This document shows positions 9,730 to 17,852 of a stretch of 64,000 nucleotides of DNA, piece after piece. Below the pieces are notes generated by a model. That model was given only the letters and a program-made list of their open reading frames with translations, was not told the DNA's origin and did not search any database. The stretch comes from Paulinella micropora (lineage: Eukaryota > Cercozoa > Imbricatea > Euglyphida): assembly GCA_009731375.1 (NCBI GenBank), contig BJOX01000351.1, positions 433,262 to 497,261 on the forward strand, written 5' to 3'. Each line of letters opens with the position of its first letter. Within the stretch, counting starts at the first letter, position 1. A program made the translations under genes and the position numbers.

Positions 9730-9775
9730 GAATTTCACTCTCGTGCTGTCGCACTCCCGTTTATTCTCAAACATC
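9724..9775. terminator. Intergenic stem-loop of the E1 hairpin family
   Basis: TTTGAGAAT/ATTCTCAAA stem with core CACTCTCGTGCTGTCGCACT, overlapping the stop codon of the plus-strand Cys-rich gene. Confidence 0.7.
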
Positions 9776-9802
9776 GTAAACAGACAAAAAAAATTAAAAA
9801 TG

Positions 9803-9868
9803 GGAGACGATGTTTATCAACAAACGAGAATGAGCGAAGCGAATGAGAGTGAAGTTGATAAATATCAC
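9803..9868. terminator. Intergenic stem-loop of the E1 hairpin family
   Basis: TTTATCAAC/GTTGATAAA stem with core GAGCGAAGCGAATGAGAGTG, ending in the minus-strand membrane-protein stop. With the 9724 hairpin it separates two convergent genes. Confidence 0.7.
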
Positions 9869-10219
9869 TTCTTACCTGAAGAAGGCGATGGAAGGCAAAA
9901 TCCTATGAGTAAAGTCAAAATACCGACATGAGTATTAGCAACCTCGCACGGCAAGTTCTTTTCAGATAGCCTAACTATACAAAGGGTTATAATGGCAATA
10001 ATGATACCCATTTGAAATAAGTATTCAAAAAGTCGGCTGTCTGTCGGTCTGTTTTTATACAACAACAATTCCAGTTATCTTCCAATTCGTGCTCTACTTT
10101 TTTTCCTCAGTCTTTAGTTCTACTTCAAGAACACGAGACTTTAATTCTGGAGTTAGTTCACCATCCATATCCATAATAGGTGGTGGTCTGTGAAGTCTAG
10201 TTGTATTATTATTTGACAT
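9865..10219 (-). pseudogene. Two-helix membrane protein, frameshifted
   Basis: From ATG at 10219 (MSNNNTTRLHRPPPIMDMDG) through an acidic segment, a Cys cluster (NWNCCC), one clear membrane helix (MGIIIAIITLCIV) and a second short hydrophobic stretch (VGILTLLIGFCL). Two shifts at A-runs (about 10100 and 10055) interrupt it. The E2 copy (28600-28938) is nearly identical in the C-terminal half. Function is unknown. A virion membrane or host-membrane role is possible. Confidence 0.65.
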
Positions 10220-10305
10220 TTGAAAAAACGACTGCTCGTATTTCTGCTAATTGGTTGGTTTGGTCTTGTAGTATATTAAGTAAAAGTTTATTTTCTTTTT
10301 CTAAA

Positions 10306-12125
10306 TTAACTACCTTTTGATAATTGTTGAACGGCCTTAATTAACGGGGCAATAAACTCGGAATAACCTATACCATAACCGACATCGCCACTATCAACAC
10401 ATTTAACATCTTCTGGATTAACACTCACACCTTTCAATTCGCATTCTTTTCTTTGCTTTGGACATGGAACCATACTTGTTTCTTTTATAAAACCGCTAAA
10501 ATCTAGCATATTCATTTCTGTTAGTATGATTTCTAATTCCTGTGCTATCAAACCCGTTCTTTGTTTCTTGTTGTCATCAATCATACGATAGCAGACTGGA
10601 TTTAACTTATTAATAAAATCTAAGCCTAAGCATTCCTTTATATCTTCTTTTTTTCTCCTGTCTGAATATTGAATTGGATTAGACAATACCCATAATTGTC
10701 CATCACTTGCTTTCAAAGACATTAAACCAGTATTTGCACTATTCTCCCATATGAACCCACTCGTTGAAGAATTATTCACTCTAAATCTAATAGCATAAGA
10801 AGTTAATCCTCCGCCTACTCCTCCTGCTGGTGCTGTTCCTCCACTTAATGATTTATTTGCTCCAGACTGAGACATATAAATCCTCCATGCTGAATCAGCA
10901 GTATCCCAAATAAATATTCCTCTCGCATTCGTCCCGTCTGTTTGTCCTTGAATTCCTATTTTCGCTCCATTATTAGTTGTGGTCGTTAGCAACCCAGAGT
11001 ATGTAATCCCCGCGTTCGCAGTTAGTAAGCCACTTGTTGTTAATGTGGTTGTTGATATCCCCGCATTTGCCGTTATTAATCCACTCGCGGTTGCCGTTGT
11101 TGTTGATATACCCTCATTCGCCGTTATCGCCCCACTCGCTGTAATCGCCTTTGTTGTTAATAAGCCCGATGTGTCAAGTTCCAGAGCTAGAGACCAAGGA
11201 ACAGCAACCCCAACACTTTTCCCGCTATCATACAAAAATCTAAGTTTGTTATTCCATTTACTAATTAGAAAATTAGAACTCGCATAACTTGATTTCCATC
11301 CGCCAGCATCTAAATACGCATCAAAGGTCATATTTATGTTATTATGACTTAAATTAGTTAGTTGAAAAGTAGGATAAATATCTTCCGTTGTAATAGCCTG
11401 CATATGTGCTCCAGTTGTATTATTATTATAAGTCCCATACAATTCTAAACCCGCTGTTGTTCCTATTCCTTTCGTTGTATTGCCTATGATTATTGGCATA
11501 CCTGATGCTGTTGTTATTTTGTCGCTCGTTGTTAATGTTGTTGTAGTCATACCAGCAGTTGCCGTTAATGTAGTTCCCGTTATTGTTCCACCATTTGTTA
11601 TGTTGTTTGAGTTCATATCCAAAGCACCATAAAACCGCATACCGCCAGCATTGTTAAAACGGACAATGTCAGACGAAGCACTTTTATTATCCAAAAGTTT
11701 TGAAATATAAAGTCCCGCCCCTTTTGCATCAAATGCTACATTCGTGAATACATAACCTCGTTGGTTCGCGGTTCCACTTGTAGCGGTATTTAGAGTAAAT
11801 AAGAAATATTGATAATCACCTGATGTCTGTGAAAAGAATATATATCTCCTCCATTTTTGGTTTAATATCCTCGCCCCATTATATGTTATATTTCCACCAT
11901 TAATGATAGTTTGATTATTAAAATCGGCATTGTTCGTTAAAGTTAGATATTTTATCGTTACTAAGTGCTCGCCCCATTAAATGTTTTACTTCCTGTTATG
12001 GTTTGGTCTGTTGTTAGTTTCACACAATTGTCATCCAGATATTGCCTATTTACCGCTTCATTCGCATTTTGTGGTGCTCCCAGATTAATAATCCGACTGC
12101 TATTACAATCTAATCCAGTAAAAGA
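10306..12125 (-). pseudogene. Tail-fibre C-terminal part with S74 chaperone domain
   Basis: This is the C-terminal half of the fibre whose N-terminus is at 4872-6465. It holds KLTTDQTITGSKTF-like repeats, a long Thr/Ala/Gly-rich shaft (NAGISTTTLTTSGLL modules) and a C-terminal peptidase S74/intramolecular chaperone domain: SDRRKKEDIKECLGLDFI, then GLIAQELE, ending in a coiled coil. S74 domains fold trimeric phage fibres and then cut themselves off. One frameshift lies near 11967, and the fibre frame is open from about 11960 to 10306. The inversion removed its promoter and N-terminus. Confidence 0.85.
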
Positions 12126-12192
12126 GGAGCGACAGCAAGAGCCAGAGCAACAGCAAGAGCAAGTCCCCTTACAAGGAGAGGGTCGCGGTTTA

Positions 12193-12672
12193 ATGACTAA
12201 TGAAATAGATGATATAACGAAAAAATATGGATGGTATCTCGGAGCAATAGCCAGTGATGAAATCTACAAGTTGAAGCCAGGAAGCAGAAAGCGATATGGA
12301 TTTATTATGAATTTGGACAATCACAAGCAAGCAGGGTCTCATTGGATCGCAGTATGGATAAGTCTAGATAAAGACAGGTCAGTGGAAGTCTATGACCCAT
12401 TAGCACTTTACGAGCCAACAGAAGACTTTCAACAACAAATGAAACAACTAATAGACAAAAGCCATCCCGATAGTTATTTGTTAATGAAGGTCAATCAAGT
12501 AAAGCAACAATCAAACACCTCAGACACGTGCGGTTGGCATAGTATGAGATTTTTAATGGAGCGAGCGAAAGGCAACAGGTTTAAGTTTGCTAGCGGTTAT
12601 ACAGACCTAAAAGAAGAAGAAGCAGAGAAATTAAAAGCACAGAACGGGTATGGTTTTGACACCTATTTGTAA
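12193..12672 (+). CDS. Adenain/Ulp1-like cysteine protease
   Basis: 159-residue C5/C48-type protease expected to mature capsid or core proteins. Catalytic residues in order: His in GSHWIAVWI, Asp in VEVYDPLALY, Gln in VKQQSNTSD and Cys in DTCGWHSMRF. The chosen start is the ATG whose counterpart begins the E2 protease. In E1 the upstream Glu/Gln-rich tail of the coiled-coil gene is in the same frame, while in E2 that gene stops across the protease ATG. The frame is intact here, unlike in E2, where TGA replaces a Trp codon. It is followed by a stem-loop. Confidence 0.9.
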   Translation: MTNEIDDITKKYGWYLGAIASDEIYKLKPGSRKRYGFIMNLDNHKQAGSHWIAVWISLDKDRSVEVYDPLALYEPTEDFQQQMKQLIDKSHPDSYLLMKVNQVKQQSNTSDTCGWHSMRFLMERAKGNRFKFASGYTDLKEEEAEKLKAQNGYGFDTYL

Positions 12673-12752
12673 AAGATAGTCATCAACTACACTCTCATTC
12701 GTTTCACTCATACTCGTAATCTCAAACTTGTTTGAGATATTGATAACCATCA
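12669..12752. terminator. Intergenic stem-loop of the E1 hairpin family
   Basis: Same double-stem form as 7744-7826, reversed: ATCTCAAAC/GTTTGAGAT inner stem, GAGTATGAGTGAAACGAATG core on the minus strand, and a different outer stem (ATCAACTA/ATTGATAA). It begins at the protease stop codon. Confidence 0.65.
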
Positions 12753-12783
12753 AAAACCGATTAATTTTTCCCAAATAAAAAAA

Positions 12784-12838
12784 CGATGTTTTAGAATAAG
12801 CGAGAGTGAAACGAAAGCGCTATTCTAAAATATCTATA
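12784..12838. terminator. Intergenic stem-loop of the E1 hairpin family
   Basis: CGATG, stem TTTTAGAATA/TATTCTAAAA and core GCGAGAGTGAAACGAAAGCG. It fills the space immediately before the minor capsid start at 12842. Confidence 0.6.
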
Positions 12839-12841
12839 TCA

Positions 12842-13462
12842 ATGGAGTATAAGGGTGGCCGTGCGAGTGGTATCTATTACATAAATAGCAAAAACAGAAT
12901 AACTGGCACAGATAGCGACTTCACACACGAAGTCAATATGAAGGGGTTAGACAATCCCACACATTATAAAATTCTTCATATCTATGTTCCAAAATCTTAT
13001 TACTCTGTGGCTTCACCATATAATACTTTTACCCTTAGCGAAGACGGGTATGAGGCTTTAATTACGATACCTGAGGGAAACTACACAATGAACAATCTAA
13101 AAAATAAGTTGTCGGAGGTGCTAACCGCAGACAGCCCAAATAATTATACTTATGTTGTATCCAGTAATAATACCAACATAGAACCAGAGGATGGTAAATT
13201 AACATTCAGTGTTTCAAATAACGGAGGTATTCAACCGCGGTTCATATTTGATGATGATACCCGTATTCACGAGGTTATGGGAGAGTATGGTAAGAAGCTA
13301 TCCACCAGTTCAAATAATGTATATAGGTTTTATCTTACAGACGAAAATGACCAAGCAATAAATCTTAATGGTTTGGGTATCGTTATGACTTTATTGATTT
13401 ATCGTATAACTAATTATTTTAGTTTATTTAATTCATTTTTCAATTTGCTGAAATCGCGGTAG
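12842..13462 (+). pseudogene. Minor capsid (penton-type) protein with internal deletion
   Basis: Starts MEYKGGRASGIYYINSKNR and continues with HILHIYVPKSYYSVASPYNT-type sequence, the pattern of single-jelly-roll penton proteins in Polintons and PLVs. Alignment with E2 shows about 60 codons missing between HEVMG and the YG(R/K) segment. The C-terminal part (TDENDQAINLNGLGIVMTLL) is retained. The frame stays open, so a shortened protein could be made, but loss of several strands makes it unlikely to form a penton. It sits between protease and major capsid genes as usual. Confidence 0.8.
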
Positions 13463-13570
13463 GGTAATTTTAGAATTATTTATTTTTTTTCTATGCTATT
13501 ATATATTCTCGTGAATTATTTAACTATCTCAAAAGTTTTGAGATTTGCTACGTCAAAAACAAAACAAAAA

Positions 13571-15041
13571 ATGCCTGTCCAATACGGAGGAGAATTAGTC
13601 CATCAGACTAAGGAACTACTCACTGGTAAGTATGAATTAAGCAAACTTACCACCCGTGAAGGCTCGCAACCTGTCGAGCTTACTACTGCTGGTGGTATGG
13701 AAAACACATTTGAAATTCCTACTCGTCCTTTGAACCTTGCGAGGAGTGTGTTGCGATTTACTTACATTCCGTCTGGTGCGGGTGGTGCGGGTCGCTACAA
13801 TCGTATCTATATGGATTGTCTGTCTATGATTAAAACTATTGAATTGCGGAGCCGAAGCGGGCAGTATCTGTGTAATCTTCAACATGTGGGGAACTACACT
13901 AAGGTGATATGGAAACCAGAAATGAAGTATGAAAAATTTATGGCGCTTGAAAATCATGGTGCTGGTGTTGCTAGCCGTGCTATGCTTCAAAAGTGTAATG
14001 CAGGAAAAGTTGAATTGGAAAAGTAGCAGAAAGAAAGGCAATTACTGATGCGGGAGATGTAGCAGGTCTTAAGGCTGCAGTTCAAGCAAACTACAAAGTG
14101 CCTCTTGTTAATGCCCGTCGCCACGATGATACCGCTCTCGCAGATAGCACTGCTGGAAATTATAGTTTGGTAAATGTTCCTTTTGAGGAGGCTAAGTATT
14201 TTGAAGGCGGTGGTGATAATACCGCCACACCTGTTATTAATGTTAAGTTTCCTTTGGGTATGCTGTTTGGCACTATTTTTGAACTGGATAAGACTATTGG
14301 ATTTAATGAAATTTTGGATTTGCGGATTGTGTGGGCTGAAACCAACCGCTCTTCATTCTATGGCACTAATGTAAGTTCTATTTCAACTGGTGCTGCCGCT
14401 ACAACCTCTGGTGCTATCGTCTCTAACCTAAATATATTCCTTGCTGTTGAGACTGACCCGAATGTCATCCTCGGTGTCCAGCAAAAGATTGCGGGTGAAG
14501 GCTTGTTGAGTATCCTATCGCTTGGAAGCAGAGCCTCTCAACACAAAGTCAAAATTATGTTATTGAGATGAATCGCTCGCAGGGTGAAAGAATTCGTCGT
14601 ATTTTTACTTCAGCCTTTCATTTCACTGAGAGTGCTAATACTTCTTTTGATAATGACAACAGGGCAGATGCTAAAATTATTAGTTATTATACAACGCTTG
14701 ATGGGACACGCCTTCAACAATATGACATTGACACATCTGAGAATGAAGACTATATGATTTTGAAGGATAAGTTGAAGGGAAGTGCTATCCTAAACAGCGA
14801 TGTCTATCACTACAACTGGTTCCACGTAGATACTTGGGACAATAACCGCCCGCTGTGCGATAAGGACACCGACGGCTATGAGGTGAGCGGTTTGAGCCTA
14901 GACACTGAACGACGATATGAATTCGTTTCAAATACGAATGCTAATGCGAGCGGTGCAGGCGTAACTAATCTTAACCATTACACATTCGCCATTCTTCAAC
15001 GAAGTGTGCTTGTTAAGGGAATTGAAATCCTTATGTCTTAA
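13571..15041 (+). pseudogene. Major capsid protein, double jelly-roll, two frameshifts
   Basis: About 490 codons from MPVQYGGELVHQTKEL to the stop at 15041, the usual size for PLV/Polinton major capsid proteins. It is a vertical double jelly-roll building the icosahedral shell. Seen: FEIPTRPLNLARSVLRFTY early, LFGTIFELDKTIGFNEILDL in the middle, and YHYNWFHVDTW near the end. The frame shifts at an A-run near 14020 and again near 14560. Both are one-base changes and could be sequencing errors. The E2 remnant is 23736-23961. A short AT-rich palindrome follows the stop at 15049-15077. Confidence 0.88.
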
Positions 15042-15048
15042 CCTAGTG

Positions 15049-15077
15049 ATGCGATAATTAATGTTGATGGTTAATTA
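15049..15077. terminator. AT-rich hairpin after major capsid gene
   Basis: ATAATTAA and TTAATTAT form a stem with a short loop followed by a T-run, directly 3' of the capsid stop. Confidence 0.5.
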
Positions 15078-15098
15078 TTTTTTTTATACAATATAGGA

Positions 15099-16335
15099 AT
15101 GTCTCATAATAGAAACTTAATCGCACAAAATCCAGACGGAGAATTTATAAACGTCAGTGTTGGATATGATGGTAATATTGAAACAAATAATTCAAAAACC
15201 GCTTTTGGCGAAGAAGTAGTAGGTCAATTAACACCAGTTTTACAATAAATCTTTCCATATACCATTAATACTAGGATATGGACAAAAATAGAAACAAATT
15301 CGTCTGTGTCATTTTTGAATAATATGGCTGAATTGAAAACTCAAGCGAATGCAACGGCAGATGCTAGACTGGTAAGTAAAAGGAGAATAAAATATAGAAC
15401 TGGAATGGGTGTCTCAGCCCGCTTTACTGCTCTATGGACAACGGATGATACAAAAGATTACTATTCATTTATTGGAATAGGAAATGATCTCGTTGATGGA
15501 TTTTATTTTACGAAAATCAAGCAGGAATGAATATTGCACATTGCACGGGAGGTGGTGTAGATTATATAGACCAAGTAGATTGGGACGACCCTTGCGATGG
15601 AAATTATGCTATGCCAAACTTAGACTGGAGCAAAGGAAATGTATTTCAAATTCAATTTCAATATTTAGGTTTTGGTGCTATTAAGTTTTATATTGAAAAT
15701 CCAATAACAGGATTATTTCAATTAGTTCATATGATTGAGTATGCTAATGCTAATACTGGTGTAAGCCTGCGAAATACAACATTACCTTTACAGCAGTAAT
15801 GATAAATGATGCAGCGACTGGAATACAAACTCTTAAAACAGCGAGTGCCAGTTTATTCATTGAGGGAACTAATACTATTAATACCAGCATAACAAACGAA
15901 GTGGAAGGAAGTAAAGCAGCAAACACCACTGAAAGTCCTATTATTAGTATAAGAAACAAAGCGGTATTTGATGCGGGCGGTGCTAATTTAACAAATTATT
16001 CAAATGTTTACCCCACTTTGATAAGTATTACAAATGAAGATACTAAGTCGAATGTTGTCAGAATGGTATTAAATGGAACACTAACTGGAGCAGGTTTTGC
16101 AGATGTTGATTCTAAGTATTCAATTGTAGATACTGACACAAAGGCGAGTGCTATCGCAAACGGAACAACAATTTTTAAACTATATGTAAATAGTGCTTCA
16201 ACTCAACAAATCAATCTTAGAAGTTATGATATATACCTATCGCCGAGTGATGTATTAACTTTTACGCAGAAGTCTGTCTCTGCTGGTGGAGGAGGAAATA
16301 TCAATATTATCGCTAACTTCGTAGAGGATCAATAA
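15099..16335 (+). pseudogene. Putative virion adhesin or fibre-like protein, frameshifted
   Basis: About 410 codons beginning MSHNRNLIAQNPDGEFINVS, broken by shifts near 15250, 15525 and 15785. The middle has a beta-rich domain (QIQFQYLGFGAIKFYIENPI, then VHMIEYANANTG) of a type seen in hypothetical structural proteins of phages and large DNA viruses. The C-terminal part is Ser/Thr/Asn-rich and ends GGGGNINIIANFVEDQ. It is probably a receptor-binding or surface protein next to the capsid genes. Exact function is not recognised. Confidence 0.55.
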
Positions 16336-16372
16336 AGCAAAAAAAAATTTAATGGAAAGCGATGTAATATCA

Positions 16373-16792
16373 TCACAAATATTTTTTTACCGCATCTTTA
16401 CTATTAAAATAAGGTTGTTGAATTAAATATTCAAGGTATGGTTTATCAATCTTAGCAACATCTTCAATTTTCATTTTTTTATACTTACCATATTGTAGAA
16501 AAATATCGGTTTCATCTTCTTTCTTTGCTATCTCTTCGCCGACATTAGTCTTTATTTCGGTAATTCCAGTCTCTTTTAAATCAGTCTCCTTAAAAGGTGT
16601 GCTTGGTTCTTCGTCCAACACGTTTTCTAACGGGATAACTACTTTCACATTATCATCACGTGGTTTATATTGCTCATAGAATGAAACAATATCAGGCTTA
16701 GTCCATTTAATTGAAGGTTTCTTAATTTCGCTGTCAAGGCTCCATTTTTCAATTTCACTCAAGTAGTCCTGTTTGGTGTTCAGGTCGGTCAT
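16373..16792 (-). CDS. DUF3820-like small-domain protein, paralogue 1
   Basis: 139 residues. The N-terminal part is acidic and variable. The C-terminal 35 residues (LQYGKYKKMKIEDVAKIDKP, then YLEYLIQQPYF) match the small domain also found at the end of exodeoxyribonuclease X-like proteins. A second copy is at 17518-17802. It may bind nucleic acid or polymerase, which is not established. The start is preceded by a TATA-rich motif. Confidence 0.65.
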   Translation of the reverse strand: MTDLNTKQDYLSEIEKWSLDSEIKKPSIKWTKPDIVSFYEQYKPRDDNVKVVIPLENVLDEEPSTPFKETDLKETGITEIKTNVGEEIAKKEDETDIFLQYGKYKKMKIEDVAKIDKPYLEYLIQQPYFNSKDAVKKYL

Positions 16793-16868
16793 TGGTATAT
16801 TTATAGTTAAAAAAAATTATTAATTTTATTTTAGAGTATATAGTATGTTGTATATACTAAGCGGGGTA

Positions 16869-17516
16869 ATGTTTAAAACAAAGAAAGAAATAATAGTATA
16901 TATAAGAAATATTGTCAGCAAATATAATCACAACGAAAAGTTAAATGAAAATGATAGTAATTTTATCAAGGGTATTATAATTAATCATCCTGATTATAAG
17001 ACAAAATTTGAACATTTGATAAATTGCGAAATTGATGTTGAAAATAATGGATATGGTAGTAAGCACTTTCGTATAGGACAAAAAGCATTTTCGTGGTATA
17101 ATTGTATTAATTACATTGGGCTAAATAAAGAAAAACAAATGACGAGATACATAAAGAAAAAATTTAATGAAGCATGTAGAAATACAATAAAAAATCAAAT
17201 AGAAGAATATTTAAATAGAACGGCAATAGATATTTTCATTGAGCCAAAAAATATATGTGAAATAACAAAAGAAATACGCGATAGAAAAAACGTTCACGTT
17301 GACCATCACTTTGAAAAAATAAAGTTTAAAGAAATTACAGACCGATATTTAGAAGAGAATAAATTAAACTATCGCGATATAGAAACAGGAGAAAGAGAAG
17401 ACTTTAGAAAAATTCTAAAAGAACCACACTATACGCGTTTTAATATCTTTCATAGAGAAAAAGCGATATTGAGAATAATAAAAAAAGAGATAAATTTAAA
17501 GGAGAATGTAGGATGA
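16869..17516 (+). CDS. DCL/DUF3223-like domain protein with HNH-like segment
   Basis: The N-terminal half (MFKTKKEIIVYIRNIVSKYN, IINHPDYKTK, FRIGQKAFSWYNCI) follows the DUF3223/DCL pattern of short DNA- or RNA-associated proteins found in plastids and large DNA viruses. The C-terminal half holds HVDHHFEKIKFKEI, which resembles an HNH nuclease core, so it may be a homing-type or repair nuclease. An upstream in-frame ATG exists at 16845, but 16869 fits the domain start better. The frame is intact. It lies between the two DUF3820-like genes. Confidence 0.6.
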   Translation: MFKTKKEIIVYIRNIVSKYNHNEKLNENDSNFIKGIIINHPDYKTKFEHLINCEIDVENNGYGSKHFRIGQKAFSWYNCINYIGLNKEKQMTRYIKKKFNEACRNTIKNQIEEYLNRTAIDIFIEPKNICEITKEIRDRKNVHVDHHFEKIKFKEITDRYLEENKLNYRDIETGEREDFRKILKEPHYTRFNIFHREKAILRIIKKEINLKENVG

Positions 17517-17517
17517 T

Positions 17518-17802
17518 TTATAGAATATATTTAGCAATTTCTTTTTTGAGTTCTGGATAATTTACCATCATTGGTTGCTTGTTCAACCATATTAAGTATT
17601 GCTTGTCAAATACAGCGACATCGGCAACAGACTTCCCCTTATATTTTCCAATAGGTAGCAATCCTTGTTCTTGAAGTTTTTTACTTTCAGATTTATATTC
17701 ATTTACATGACCATAAATGACTTGCTTGATATCATCTAAAGTAAATGTTTTATTATTAATAGAAAAATTTTCAAATTTTTCCGCGAGAGACTTGAGAGAC
17801 AT
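17518..17802 (-). CDS. DUF3820-like small-domain protein, paralogue 2
   Basis: 94 residues. An N-terminal helix region is followed by IGKYKGKSVADVAVFDKQYL and IWLNKQP, the same compact domain as in 16373-16792. Intact, and convergent with the DUF3223-like gene with one base between stops. A TATATATTATA-like motif precedes the start. Confidence 0.65.
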   Translation of the reverse strand: MSLKSLAEKFENFSINNKTFTLDDIKQVIYGHVNEYKSESKKLQEQGLLPIGKYKGKSVADVAVFDKQYLIWLNKQPMMVNYPELKKEIAKYIL

Positions 17803-17852
17803 TAGTATATATTATAGGATATAAAAAAAATTAATTATTTAATATCATTAAT

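Larger units (their letters stand above)
6465..12130. other. Inverted internal segment of E1
   Basis: Compared with E2, where fibre, membrane protein, ATPase, basic protein, coiled-coil protein, protease and capsid genes all run one way, the E1 block from fibre C-terminus to coiled-coil tail is reversed. The breakpoints fall inside the fibre gene and inside the coiled-coil gene tail just upstream of the protease. Each carries one copy of a 5-bp inverted match, GCTCC (6465-6469) and GGAGC (12126-12130). Reversal restores both reading frames. Confidence 0.85.

Noticed and set aside
6465-12130. Programmed fibre-switch inversion like phage G-segments
   Set aside because: The flipped segment brings a coiled-coil gene tail, not an alternative fibre tip, to the fibre. 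No invertase gene is seen, and the inverted match is only 5 bp. A chance inversion is more likely.
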